A DNA stretch of 41,169 bases from an uncultured Fibrobacterota bacterium (GCA_903876665.1 CAIRAY010000189.1:1-41169); one strand, 5' to 3'. Numbered from the stretch's first letter, positions 7,564-15,767 are shown. Numbers and translations are program-made. Notes: generated by a model from the letters alone, not told the origin.

Positions 7564-8313
7564 CTATGGGAATTCCAGGCTGTCCCGGAATCCGTAGGCA
7601 TCGTCGACAGTCAGAGTCCAGGGTCCTTGGTAGTTGCGGGGAAATAGGAGGGTTTCAGGAGGATTCAAAATCCCTTTGGGATAGGTCGTTGTGTCTGAAA
7701 TGGTGGTTGCTGTGGCCATCACCTTGAGGTAGGCGGGAGCCGACATTACGCACCCGGCGGCCCGACCACCTTTGTTTTCGATCAAAATGGTGCAGTTGGA
7801 GGAAATGGCGTGAAAGGTGTACCCCGCAGGCAAGGGCAAACTCACCGTATCTAGAGTGGATTTAGAAATAAAATTCAGAATGGCCTGTTGCAGTGGCAAA
7901 ACGGGGATGGGGTGATTCAGGGGGGCCAGTTTCACCGTATCGAGCCAGGAGGCTGAGTCACAGTGAGAAAGCAAAGAATCCCGGCGGGATTTCCAGTCCG
8001 TCAGGGCGGAGTCGTAGGCTGTGGTGGGGGTGGTTTCTGGAGTGGTGGTCTGGGGCAATGGTTTTCCTGAAATTTGCAGAAAGCTCCAGCTCCCAGAATA
8101 GGTCCCGGGCCGGGTCAGGACTTGAATTTCGGGATCGGAAATCCGGAATTCGTTGGTGTCGTTTTGGCCGTTGGCAAAGAATTCTACGAGGTGAAAAAGG
8201 GTGTCGTGGGGAAGGTCCTTGCAGGTGCGCATGTCGGCGTGGAGCACTTCGGCGGGTGAGGGCGGATCGTTGATAGAGCAGGAGAGCAGGGAAAAAAGAA
8301 GAAGGCAGGCCAT
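7564..8313 (-). CDS. Putative lipoprotein
   Basis: The 249-aa product has a very short hydrophobic start with lipobox LLSC (cysteine at 12). The mature part is Ser/Thr/Pro-rich, about half beta, and includes a SGSWSFLQISG stretch. I do not recognise a family. The frame is open to an ATG at 8472, but those extra 53 codons only translate the 18-bp repeat array (a six-residue repeat of the type SPFCHA), so I start it at 8313, directly before the signal peptide. The n-region lacks a positive charge, so the exact start is uncertain. It stands alone between intergenic repeats. Confidence 0.6.
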   Translation of the reverse strand: MACLLLFSLLSCSINDPPSPAEVLHADMRTCKDLPHDTLFHLVEFFANGQNDTNEFRISDPEIQVLTRPGTYSGSWSFLQISGKPLPQTTTPETTPTTAYDSALTDWKSRRDSLLSHCDSASWLDTVKLAPLNHPIPVLPLQQAILNFISKSTLDTVSLPLPAGYTFHAISSNCTILIENKGGRAAGCVMSAPAYLKVMATATTISDTTTYPKGILNPPETLLFPRNYQGPWTLTVDDAYGFRDSLEFP

Positions 8314-8367
8314 CCAAATGATTCCGAGGGGCGGAGTCTGCTGGAGATGGCTTGAAAAGGTGCGATG

Positions 8368-8452
8368 ATGCCCGTGCCGGGCATGACAAGAAGGCGAAGC
8401 ATGACAAGAAGGCGAAGCATGACAAAAGGGCGAGGCATGACAAAAAGGCGAT
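8368..8452 (+). repeat. REP-like palindrome with four 18-bp tandem units (array C)
   Basis: The palindrome ATGCCCG-TGC-CGGGCAT (8368-8384) overlaps a tandem array of four 18-bp units starting with GCATGACAAGAAGGCGAA (8381-8398, 8399-8416, 8417-8434, 8435-8452). The first two units are identical and the later ones drift. The unit length equals that of array A though the second half differs. The spacer 8314-8684 also holds the elements at 8490-8506 and 8591-8610 and a promoter; I see no gene in it. Confidence 0.85.
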
Positions 8453-8489
8453 GAAGGAGACATTATCGACACCTGGAGTTAGGATTGTC

Positions 8490-8506
8490 ATGGCCGGAAC
8501 GGCCAT
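8490..8506 (+). repeat. REP-like palindrome ATGGCCG-GAA-CGGCCAT
   Basis: A perfect 7-bp inverted repeat, flanked on the left by TTGTC. It is a sequence variant of the same palindrome family; compare 16692-16716. Confidence 0.65.
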
Positions 8507-8590
8507 CACAGACCTCTGTTGGATGCACGCAGAAATAAGCCTGCCCGAGGAAGAAGGGATCCAGGACGAACGGTTGACGTCGACCCCCGG

Positions 8591-8610
8591 ACCCTCCACT
8601 GCTGGAGGGT
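8591..8610. other. Perfect hairpin ACCCTCCA-CTGC-TGGAGGGT
   Basis: An 8-bp perfect stem with a 4-nt loop. There is no T-run on either side, so it is not a standard terminator. It lies upstream of the M50-like gene and may be a regulatory or bidirectional transcription-end structure. Confidence 0.5.
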
Positions 8611-8671
8611 GACACGGGTAACTCCGTCCTCTGATTTATCCAAAACATCCGGAAAATTTACATCCACAACC

Positions 8672-8677
8672 TACATT
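8672..8677 (+). promoter_or_regulatory. -10 hexamer TACATT, 7 nt before the M50-like ATG
   Basis: TACATT, then TACTGGC, then ATG at 8685. No Shine-Dalgarno is present, consistent with a leaderless message. Confidence 0.55.
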
Positions 8678-8684
8678 TACTGGC

Positions 8685-9401
8685 ATGTCCAATATATTCT
8701 GGCAAATGCTTTTGATCCTAGGGCCCGTTTTGGGAGTGGCTTTGGCCATGCATATTTCCAGCATGCTGGTGCAAAGGAGCTTGATGCGCTTGGTGGGGCG
8801 GGGGCCTTTTATTTGGCTGACGGCTCCGGGAACCGTGGTGCATGAGCTGGGGCACGCATTATTTTGTCCAATTTTTGGCCATTCCATTCAGCAGATTCGC
8901 CTGTTCCAGCCTGGGGCGGATGGGGTGCTTGGGTTTGTGAAGCATGCGTACAACCCTCGCAATCCTTGGGCAATTCTCGGCAATTTTTTTATTAGCACGG
9001 GGCCTATCTGGCTAGGGGGCGCTGTCCTCATTGGCATTCTGGCTGTTCTTGGTGCGGACCTTTCTACCCTTGAGCCAAAGGCTGCGGGACACTTCTTTTT
9101 GCAGTTGCCCTGGAGGGAGCCTGCCACTTGGCTCCTGGGGTATTTGTTCCTTTGTGTGGGTAGCCAGCTGGGGATGAGCTTGCCCGACATAAAAGGGTCT
9201 ATGGGTGGGTTCGCTCTTTTGCTCCTGTTGTGGACTGGGGCGGGCTTCGCCTCGCTCCGTTTTGGGTTGGGCATGGCGGAATATTTGGTGGTGGCAGAAA
9301 AATACGCCGTGTTGTTTGCAACGGTTCTTTTGCCGGTTTTTGCCCTCAACCTGGCGGTCGCAGGCCTAGTGGGGATGTTCGCGAAATTACTCTCGCGTTA
9401 G
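8685..9401 (+). CDS. Membrane-embedded M50-like zinc metallopeptidase
   Basis: The 238-aa protein is almost entirely hydrophobic with about five membrane segments. HELGH (53-57) gives the HExxH zinc site inside or next to the second helix, in the context APGTVVHELGHALFCPIFGH typical of M50/site-2-protease relatives. The second family motif (NPxxDG) is not evident; NPRNPWAILGNF (about 89-100) may replace it, so it may belong to a divergent M50-like group. It is expected in the inner membrane. Its substrate is unknown. Its last 15 nt overlap the end of sbcC on the opposite strand. Confidence 0.75.
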   Translation: MSNIFWQMLLILGPVLGVALAMHISSMLVQRSLMRLVGRGPFIWLTAPGTVVHELGHALFCPIFGHSIQQIRLFQPGADGVLGFVKHAYNPRNPWAILGNFFISTGPIWLGGAVLIGILAVLGADLSTLEPKAAGHFFLQLPWREPATWLLGYLFLCVGSQLGMSLPDIKGSMGGFALLLLLWTGAGFASLRFGLGMAEYLVVAEKYAVLFATVLLPVFALNLAVAGLVGMFAKLLSR

Positions 9402-12221
9402 CGCGCCGCTCAGCACCCGGACTATGCTACAGCCATCGCCCATGGGCTTAACTTGCACCTCGGCCCCCAATTGTCGCGCCAGACCATCCACATGGGAAAT
9501 GATGCCTACCATGCGCCCTTCCTGACGGAGCTCCTCCAGCACGGAGATCACGGTTTGCAGAGTTTCTGCATCCAAAGTCCCAAAGCCCTCGTCAATAAAG
9601 AGCGAGCCGATGCGGACTTGCTTGGAGGCCATGTCGCTTAAGCCCAAGGCGAGTGCCATGGAAACCAAAAAGCCTTCGCCCCCGCTGAGAGAACGGGTGG
9701 AGCGTTTTTCGTTTCCCATGTCCTGATCAATAATGACGATTTCCATGTTGGCCCATGGAGCCAAACGGTAGCGGTTGTGCAGTTTTTCTAGGTGCCTGTT
9801 GGCTTGTTGAATGAGTCGTTGTAGGGTGATGTTTTGTGCGTAACGACGGAAAAGGTCTCCATCGGCCTGTCCGATAAGGTCGTTCAGACGTCCCCAGCGA
9901 AGGGAAATGAGAGTCTGAATTTGGATTTGGGATTGCAAATCGCCCATGCGCTGGCGGGCCAAAGAATCGGTGCGCAGTTCAGTAGAAAGCTCACGCTCGC
10001 GCCGATCGGTTTGCTCCAGGGTTTGGTCAATGCCTTGCAGAAGCGCCACATAATGGGAGGATTCTTGTGAGGGCTTTAGCTGGGCATGGGCCGTAATTTG
10101 GCTTGCGTGAATAATCAAAGAGCCGTGGAGCTGGTCCATGGTTTTCCGGGTGGTGTCCAGGCGCTTGCGGGTGTTTTGGGCCCATTCCTGTTTGTATTCC
10201 AAAATGGTGTTGGCCCTGGGACCATCCATCCCGAGAGTTTCCCGAATGACTTGAAGCTCTGCGAGCTGGGTCCCTTGAGTTTGTGTGAGGGCGTCAAGCT
10301 GTTTCTGGTTGTTTTGCAAGGAGTTCTGGCTTTGGGCGTGTTGGGCGGTGGCCTGGAGGAGGTTTGCATTGCAGGATTGCTGACGGCCTTTCAGCTTGGC
10401 TTCGGAGGCTTGCAACTGTAGCTGGATTTGTGGTGCCTTTTGGTCCCCGAGAAGATGATGCAATGCGCTTTTGCAGACCGAAAGTTCCTCTTGATTCTCT
10501 AAGCCCGCTATGCGAAGCGATCCCAATTGCTTCCAGGATTCAATGACTTGAAGCTGGATGGATTGTGTCAGCTTTTGTTTGTCCGCCAGGCTGCTTTGAA
10601 TCTGTGTGAGCTGGGTTTCTTTGGTCCTGATTTCCTGAATTTTGGTTTGGATTGTTTTGGACAAATTTTTACGACGTTCAAGTTCTGCCTTGGGATCGTG
10701 GAGGCTGACAGGGTGTTCGAGTGCACCACATACGGGGCATGGGATGTCCATTTCCAATTGATTTTGCAATTGCGCAATAATGTCTTTTTGGGGTTCGGAA
10801 TACTGGGCAAGGGATGCCTTGGCATGATTCATGGTGGCTTGATGCTTCAAGAATAATTGCAGGCTTTCGATGTTCGCCACGAGGCGCTCATATTCACTTT
10901 GCAACATATCCAGAATGCCTGGCGTTGACCCCTGGGCCTTGCCTAGCCAGGTGTTCAGGTCGGTCTCTAGCTGAAGAGCCTGGGCGAGCTCCCTGCGGGA
11001 TTTTCGGGACTGGTCCCGGAGGGTGCGAAGAGCCTTTTGCGCTCCGATCCTTTGATGATAATTGTCGGATTTAAACTTTTCTAGGTGGGGCAGCCGGGAA
11101 GTGAATTCGCTTGCTTTTTGGAGGAGAGCTTCTTTTTCGGATTTGAGAACCCCAAATTCCTGAAGGTCCTTTTCCAATTGAAGATGTTCTAGGTTGGATA
11201 TTTCTAAGGCCTGACGTGCCTCGTTCCAACTGGCCTCGAGCCGGGGTGCTTCTTCGGCGCACTTTTTCCGGTCCGATTTGGTTCTCTTCCAAGCTTCGTT
11301 GGTTTCGCGCAGGAGCTCGGTGCGGTCCCAATCCGCCAGGTCCTGTGCCAATGGTTCTAGGGCTGTCCATTCTCCTTGAGCATGGCTCAGTTGGCTTTTT
11401 GCCGAGAGTTCCTCTGCGCGGAGCAACTGTTCCTTTTCGAACCACTGGGTCGCTTTAAGGGAATCCTCTCGCTGGGTGCGTAGCTGGACCAGGGCTTTGG
11501 ACAGGCCAGCTTGTTCCTGTGATTTGTTTTCCAGGTCTTCGGCGGAAAGCAACAGGATTCCCTTGGTCTGGTCGGTTAAGCGGGAAAGCGTTTCGCGTTC
11601 CTTTTTGGCCCGCTCGAAAGCCCTGCGGCCAATGTCGGCATAGTGCGCGGTATTGGTGAGCTTTTCCAGCAAAAGTGACCTTTCATTTCCGGACGAGTCT
11701 AAGAATTTCCTAAAATCACCTTGGGCCAGCAAAACCGTTTTGGAGAATTGCTCGAAGTCCAGGCCGGCAATTTCAGAGGGCTCTTTGCGGCGCATGTCGA
11801 TTTCGGTGTAGTCTCCGTTGGGGTCCACTTGGTAAAAATGACATTCGTGGTCTTTTGTGTTTCGACCCTCTTTGAGTTTTCTTGTGGCCTTTTCGACGCG
11901 CCATTCTGCAGAAAAGGTCCCTTTTGTGGTTTCAAAAATGACCTTGGCAAATCCATGATTCAGTCCGCGGGTCAGCAAGCTACGTGATTCGGTGGCTGAA
12001 AATTCGCCGATGGTCAGCAAGGCTTTGTTTTTGCCCACAATGCGGGGGGTCTGTCCATAGATGGCCAGGCACATCACATCGAGAAGCGTGCTTTTTCCGG
12101 AACCGGTGGGGCCGCTGATGGCGAATACCCCTGCCGTGGCAAGCGGTGGCTTGGTGAAATCCACCGAGAATTTTCCCCGCAGACTGGCAATGTTTTCGCC
12201 CTCGATTCGCAGAATTTTCAT
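9387..12221 (-). CDS. sbcC: Exonuclease SbcC (Rad50-type ATPase subunit)
   Basis: The 944-aa SMC-like subunit pairs with SbcD to open hairpins and degrade DNA ends. Visible parts: N-terminal Walker A GPTGSGKST (37-45), long Gln/Leu/Lys-rich coiled coils, a zinc-hook CPVCG near 495 in the middle, the second coiled coil, then the ABC signature LSGGEGFLVSMALALG near 845 and the Walker B region SLFIDEGFGTLD. It is complete and of normal length. Its ATG overlaps the sbcD stop as ATGA. The stop overlaps the convergent M50-like gene by 15 nt. Confidence 0.96.
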   Translation of the reverse strand: MKILRIEGENIASLRGKFSVDFTKPPLATAGVFAISGPTGSGKSTLLDVMCLAIYGQTPRIVGKNKALLTIGEFSATESRSLLTRGLNHGFAKVIFETTKGTFSAEWRVEKATRKLKEGRNTKDHECHFYQVDPNGDYTEIDMRRKEPSEIAGLDFEQFSKTVLLAQGDFRKFLDSSGNERSLLLEKLTNTAHYADIGRRAFERAKKERETLSRLTDQTKGILLLSAEDLENKSQEQAGLSKALVQLRTQREDSLKATQWFEKEQLLRAEELSAKSQLSHAQGEWTALEPLAQDLADWDRTELLRETNEAWKRTKSDRKKCAEEAPRLEASWNEARQALEISNLEHLQLEKDLQEFGVLKSEKEALLQKASEFTSRLPHLEKFKSDNYHQRIGAQKALRTLRDQSRKSRRELAQALQLETDLNTWLGKAQGSTPGILDMLQSEYERLVANIESLQLFLKHQATMNHAKASLAQYSEPQKDIIAQLQNQLEMDIPCPVCGALEHPVSLHDPKAELERRKNLSKTIQTKIQEIRTKETQLTQIQSSLADKQKLTQSIQLQVIESWKQLGSLRIAGLENQEELSVCKSALHHLLGDQKAPQIQLQLQASEAKLKGRQQSCNANLLQATAQHAQSQNSLQNNQKQLDALTQTQGTQLAELQVIRETLGMDGPRANTILEYKQEWAQNTRKRLDTTRKTMDQLHGSLIIHASQITAHAQLKPSQESSHYVALLQGIDQTLEQTDRRERELSTELRTDSLARQRMGDLQSQIQIQTLISLRWGRLNDLIGQADGDLFRRYAQNITLQRLIQQANRHLEKLHNRYRLAPWANMEIVIIDQDMGNEKRSTRSLSGGEGFLVSMALALGLSDMASKQVRIGSLFIDEGFGTLDAETLQTVISVLEELRQEGRMVGIISHVDGLARQLGAEVQVKPMGDGCSIVRVLSGALTRE

Positions 12222-13483
12222 TTTGCACCACCCTGTTCATGGCTGTCGGTGAGGAGGCTGTGGAAGTCGTGCAGAAGTTCTTCCATCAGGGAGGGGTCGA
12301 TCTTTTTTTCGGCACAAAGGGTGCGGAATACTTCTTCGGGCTGGATGTCTTCCAAAGAACGGGAGTCCATTAAAGCTCCTAGGGATCCTTCCATGCTGTT
12401 TTTGGAGAAGTCAATGCGAAATAAGAGAGGCCATTTGTCGCTTAATAGACTCAAAATCTGTTCGCGCAGTCCCGAAATGGAGGGGTCCGATGGTTCAATT
12501 CGGATTTCGAGCAGAGGGCGTAGGGGGTCCGAGGGGTTGTTTTCTTGAATGGCGGGAAGGGATTGTAACGCGATTTGCACCTCGGGCCAGGGCGCGTGAA
12601 GTTTAGGAATCACCAGAAATTCCCGGCTACGCGGAATGAATATTGGCGTTGCAGATACGAATACTCCATTTTCAATGGTCACATCCACCACCTGGTGTTT
12701 GTAGCTGACCTCGCTGAACCCGAGCGGGAGTGCGGACCCACTATAGCGGATGTATTCTTTCCCGCCAATTTTTTGGGCTTTATGTAAATGCCCCAAAGCG
12801 ACATAGGAGAGTTCTGGAGGAAAAATATCGTGTGGGAGTTCATCTTGATTTCCAACTCGGCGCTCCGTGTCCTCGTTGGTGGTCGCGCCGGAGACGAAGC
12901 AATGACCCATTCCGATGAGCGCGTGCCCGGCAACAGAACGATACGCCGTGGATTGTTGGGTCGCCTCGAGCAGTTGCCGGTAGCGCTTACGGTGGGCCTC
13001 CACAAAATGGGTCCCGGCCTGTTCGCTGGTAAATGAACCCAGATCGCCGAGGCGGAGAAAGGGCATGGCGAGAACCAGGGCGGACTCGCCCTCCCCCTGC
13101 ACGGGTACGATCATGGAGTCCAGGTCTGCTGCGCCAGGTTCTGGCCATCCTCCGGTGACGAAGGTTCCCAGTCGCTCCAATAGCGGGCTAGGGGCCTGCA
13201 GGCGCTCGGCGCTGTCGTGGTTTCCGGCGGTAATGACGAGCCGGGTAAAGTGGCGCGCCTTTTCGATAAAATCGTAATAGAGCCCTTGAGCCCGGGCTGA
13301 GGGGTTTGGGCCATCAAAAACATCGCCCGCTACGAGGGTGGCATGGAACGGAGTTCCCTTTCGATGGTTGTCTTCAAGTAAGTTGCCGAGCCAAGCCAAA
13401 AAGAGGCGATGCTCCTCATGGCGATCCATGTCCCGTAAGCTTTGGCCCAAATGCCAGTCCGAAGTGTGCAATAATCTCAGCAT
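12218..13483 (-). CDS. sbcD: Exonuclease SbcD (Mre11-type nuclease subunit)
   Basis: The 421-aa metallophosphoesterase subunit shows the Mre11 motifs in order: HTSDWHLG (7-14), GDVFDGPNP, AGNHDSAERL (about 91-100), GHALIGMGH and ALGHLHKAQ (the GHxH motif, about 236). It provides the Mn-dependent nuclease of the SbcCD complex. It is first of the sbcD-sbcC operon and shares a 65-bp divergent region with slyX that contains a perfect inverted repeat (13507-13523). Confidence 0.96.
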   Translation of the reverse strand: MLRLLHTSDWHLGQSLRDMDRHEEHRLFLAWLGNLLEDNHRKGTPFHATLVAGDVFDGPNPSARAQGLYYDFIEKARHFTRLVITAGNHDSAERLQAPSPLLERLGTFVTGGWPEPGAADLDSMIVPVQGEGESALVLAMPFLRLGDLGSFTSEQAGTHFVEAHRKRYRQLLEATQQSTAYRSVAGHALIGMGHCFVSGATTNEDTERRVGNQDELPHDIFPPELSYVALGHLHKAQKIGGKEYIRYSGSALPLGFSEVSYKHQVVDVTIENGVFVSATPIFIPRSREFLVIPKLHAPWPEVQIALQSLPAIQENNPSDPLRPLLEIRIEPSDPSISGLREQILSLLSDKWPLLFRIDFSKNSMEGSLGALMDSRSLEDIQPEEVFRTLCAEKKIDPSLMEELLHDFHSLLTDSHEQGGAK

Positions 13484-13489
13484 GGGGTA

Positions 13490-13495
13490 AATCTA
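13490..13495 (-). promoter_or_regulatory. -10 hexamer TAGATT, 6 nt before the sbcD ATG
   Basis: On the minus strand TAGATT is followed by TACCCC and then ATG. No Shine-Dalgarno is present. This again predicts a leaderless start. Confidence 0.6.
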
Positions 13496-13506
13496 GGTGA
13501 AATTTG

Positions 13507-13523
13507 CTGACAGGAATTGTCAG
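13507..13523. promoter_or_regulatory. Candidate operator CTGACA-GGAAT-TGTCAG between sbcD and slyX
   Basis: A perfect 6-bp inverted repeat with a 5-nt spacer, centred about 20 nt upstream of the sbcD -10 element and about 20 nt upstream of the slyX -10 element. Its dyad size suits a dimeric repressor. It does not match the LexA box I recall for Fibrobacter (TGCNCN4GTGCA). Confidence 0.45.
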
Positions 13524-13535
13524 GCAAAATCAGGC

Positions 13536-13543
13536 TACATTTG
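13536..13543 (+). promoter_or_regulatory. Promoter -10 TACATTTG for slyX
   Basis: TACATTTG, then GAGGC, then ATG at 13549. The GGAGG at 13543-13547 is only 1 nt from the ATG, too close to act as a Shine-Dalgarno. Confidence 0.6.
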
Positions 13544-13548
13544 GAGGC

Positions 13549-13746
13549 ATGCATGAAGATCGCCTAACCGAACTCGAAATCCGCGTGGAATACCAGGATC
13601 GCCTGATCAATACCCTGAATGAAGTCCTGACCAGTCAGCAGGCCGAGCTGGATCGTTTGGCGGCCAAAATGGACAAATTGCAAGGAAAACTGGATAATGA
13701 GCAGTTTTCCATCGGACCGGCCGGAGAGCGTCCTCCGCATTATTGA
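13549..13746 (+). CDS. slyX: SlyX family protein
   Basis: The 65-aa protein is one heptad-rich helix (RLTELEIRVEYQDRLINTLNEVLTSQQAELDRLAAKMDKLQGKL) followed by a tail ending in RPPHY, the family's C-terminal signature. SlyX proteins are small coiled coils of unknown function. I chose the ATG at 13549 since MHEDRLTELE aligns with the usual SlyX start. A TTG at 13504 would extend it by 15 unrelated codons across the putative operator. Confidence 0.88.
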   Translation: MHEDRLTELEIRVEYQDRLINTLNEVLTSQQAELDRLAAKMDKLQGKLDNEQFSIGPAGERPPHY

Positions 13747-13753
13747 ACGCTTG

Positions 13754-13826
13754 TCTGTAAACTTCTGTAAACAATCGTTTCTTTTTGATTCGTTTTTAGC
13801 AAAGAATGTACCTTTCTGGGGGTACA
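13754..13826. other. Spacer motifs: tandem TCTGTAAAC and inverted TGTACC/GGTACA
   Basis: TCTGTAAAC occurs at 13754-13762 and again at 13764-13772, one helical turn apart. TGTACC (13807-13812) and GGTACA (13821-13826) form a 6-bp inverted repeat. They lie in the 250-nt spacer between the convergent ends of slyX and the epimerase gene, where no promoter is required for either neighbour. I see no convincing coding frame. Confidence 0.45.
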
Positions 13827-13900
13827 GTTTTCTGAACGCCAATGAAACAGGTAGATGCGATGCTTTTATCGATGCGTACATGGGTTCCCAGTCTGCGGAC

Positions 13901-13927
13901 GCTGCCTTCGGAGCAGCAAGTCGCCAC
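13901..13927 (+). repeat. Hairpin followed by AAGTCGCCAC, copy 2
   Basis: GCTGC (13901-13905), a 7-nt loop and GCAGC (13913-13917) form a stem immediately followed by AAGTCGCCAC (13918-13927), exactly as in copy 1 at 64-86. The stem sequence differs but pairing is retained. Confidence 0.5.
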
Positions 13928-13996
13928 AGTTGTTCTTCGCATAGATTGTGTGGGGTTGAAACGCGCCGAAGGCTCTAGCCAGCGGGTATTTGTCCG

Positions 13997-14992
13997 TTAA
14001 TCCTGCGGAATTCCGCTTAGTCTTTCCAACATTTCCATGGTTCCTGGCAAAACCCGCATTCGGGTTTTTTCTGTTTCAAACCATTGCACCGTTCGCTTGA
14101 TTCCTTCGCGGAAGGGTAGGATCGCCTTAAAATCAGGAGCGATAGTGCGGATTTTGGAGTTGTCAAAAATGGTCGGCCAGGCTTTGTCCCCCAGGAGCGT
14201 GCCTTCGAACTGGGGTTCGACGCGCAAAATCTCCCCAACGGGGCGTGGTAAAACCACCGGTTTGCATCCAATGGCTTCACCCAGCCATTCGTAAATCTGG
14301 GTCCATGTGGGGTGCTCGTCGGAGGTGATGTGGAAGTCCTCCCCCAGAGCCCCTGGATGACCAAGCAGGGGAGCAAATCCCCGGGCAAAATCCTCAGAGT
14401 GGGTGATGGTCCAAGGAAATGCGCCGTCTCCTGGGGCAACGACGGGATTCCCTTTTTGCATGTGGGCTACAATGCTCCACTCATTCCAGCCACCGAATGG
14501 CACGGGGAGTACCGTGTCATAGGTGAGGGAAGGGCGGACGATCGTTGCGGGAATGCCTTCTTGCATGGCTTTTCGCACCACCGTTTCGCAGTCTATTTTG
14601 TCACGTGAATAGGACCAGTAGGGGTTTCCGAGCGGAGTGGCTTCGGTGATGACCGTAGTCCGTGGTGGTTTCAAATAGGCGGATGCGGAACTAATGAAAA
14701 CATATTGGGCAGTGCGCTTTGCAAAAATCCGGAGGTCTTGCTCGACCTGGGCTGGAACGAATGCAATCCAATTGACCACGGCATCGAAAACCATGCTTCC
14801 CAGTGCGCGTAGGACCTGCGCCTCATTGTGGATGTCGCAGAGAATTTCGTGGGCTGATTCTAATCCCCAAAATTCTTTTTGGCCACGGATGGAGGTCCGG
14901 TGCAACAGCCAGAGTTCATGGCCTTGCAGGAGCAAAAGTCGACTCGCCGATGCGCTAATGTTTCCTGTGCCACCGACAAAAAGGATCCGCAT
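13997..14992 (-). CDS. NAD-dependent epimerase/dehydratase (extended SDR)
   Basis: This 331-aa enzyme has a Rossmann nucleotide site GGTGNISAS (8-16), a conserved FISSASAY (about 97-104) and the catalytic YSRDK (YxxxK, about 128-132). The 3' half is the variable substrate domain. Members of this NAD-dependent epimerase group often act on nucleotide sugars, and some relatives are RNA-binding; the substrate cannot be read from the sequence. It begins 2 nt after rsmG ends, so the two are co-transcribed, probably without a functional link. Confidence 0.82.
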   Translation of the reverse strand: MRILFVGGTGNISASASRLLLLQGHELWLLHRTSIRGQKEFWGLESAHEILCDIHNEAQVLRALGSMVFDAVVNWIAFVPAQVEQDLRIFAKRTAQYVFISSASAYLKPPRTTVITEATPLGNPYWSYSRDKIDCETVVRKAMQEGIPATIVRPSLTYDTVLPVPFGGWNEWSIVAHMQKGNPVVAPGDGAFPWTITHSEDFARGFAPLLGHPGALGEDFHITSDEHPTWTQIYEWLGEAIGCKPVVLPRPVGEILRVEPQFEGTLLGDKAWPTIFDNSKIRTIAPDFKAILPFREGIKRTVQWFETEKTRMRVLPGTMEMLERLSGIPQD

Positions 14993-14994
14993 GG

Positions 14995-15717
14995 TTATAA
15001 ATCGCGTTGCAAAATGATCAGGGCCCGTTCCTGGGTGGAATTGGGGATGGAGTAGTAGTGCTCGCCCACGATCGTGTAGCCGTTCAGGGAGACTTCTTTC
15101 AGTTCATCCTTGACTGCGGGCCCCTTCATGAAGTATGCGTGACCGCCAGGCTTGAGCGCATTGGCCACGCGCAAGAGGGTTTTGTCCATCACTTCAAAGG
15201 CGCGGGTGATGATCCCGTCGACCGGCGTGAGCAGACTGTTGGATGTGGCCTTGTGTCCAAAGACCTGGATGTTTTTGAGCCCCAGTTCTTGGATGACCAT
15301 TTCCAAAAACTGCACGCGGTTGGGGCGTGGTTCACACAAAGTCAAGTGGATGGAAGGATTCACCAGTTTGAGTGGAATGCCCGGAAACCCTGCCCCCGAG
15401 CCGATGTCGAGCATGGTTTGGGGCCATTCTTCCACATAGGCATTGGGAAGGGTGCAATCGGCGTAATGCCTTTCCACAATGGTTTCAAAGGCATTGAGGC
15501 GGGTCAAATCCTGATCATCGTTGTGACTGCGCAATAATTGATGGAATGCCCACAGCTGGTCCAAGGTGTGCGGGCTGAGTTCGACTCCGTAATATTCCAG
15601 CAGTGTGCCAAGGCTCTGGCGCGAGGGCTTGAGCCTGCGGCCATTGAAAAGGGGGAAGCCCTCGGTACGCGGGGGTTTGCGGTGCATATTGGGTTGGTTG
15701 CGCGAGCGGTTCTGCAT
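14995..15717 (-). CDS. rsmG: 16S rRNA (guanine-527-N7)-methyltransferase
   Basis: The 240-aa protein has the RsmG SAM motif DIGSGAGFPGIPLKL (about 102-116), followed by EPRPNRVQFL and the ITRAFEVMDK segment that matches the family's RAF/RA(L) motif. It methylates G527 in the 530 loop of 16S rRNA, the site linked to streptomycin response. The basic N-terminal extension (MQNRSRNQPNMHRKPPR) is longer than usual. The ATG at 15717 is set by the promoter element 15722-15729; a start at 15750 would lie upstream of it. Confidence 0.95.
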   Translation of the reverse strand: MQNRSRNQPNMHRKPPRTEGFPLFNGRRLKPSRQSLGTLLEYYGVELSPHTLDQLWAFHQLLRSHNDDQDLTRLNAFETIVERHYADCTLPNAYVEEWPQTMLDIGSGAGFPGIPLKLVNPSIHLTLCEPRPNRVQFLEMVIQELGLKNIQVFGHKATSNSLLTPVDGIITRAFEVMDKTLLRVANALKPGGHAYFMKGPAVKDELKEVSLNGYTIVGEHYYSIPNSTQERALIILQRDL

Positions 15718-15721
15718 GGGC

Positions 15722-15729
15722 CAAATATA
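15722..15729 (-). promoter_or_regulatory. Promoter -10 TATATTTG for rsmG
   Basis: On the minus strand TATATTTG is followed by GCCC and the ATG at 15717. No Shine-Dalgarno precedes the ATG. Confidence 0.65.
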
Positions 15730-15767
15730 AGAAGGAGTTGAATTGAACACCTTGGTCCGCTGATTTC

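Noticed and set aside
8314-8472. Longer N-terminus for the lipoprotein gene
   Set aside because: The added residues are repeat translation; a lipoprotein signal peptide must be at the start of the protein.
8591-8610. Rho-independent terminator at the ACCCTCCA hairpin
   Set aside because: There is no T-run on either strand, so it is listed only as a hairpin.
13697-13978. 93-codon frame after slyX
   Set aside because: It begins inside slyX in another frame, crosses repeats and hairpins, and has no recognisable motif or start signal.
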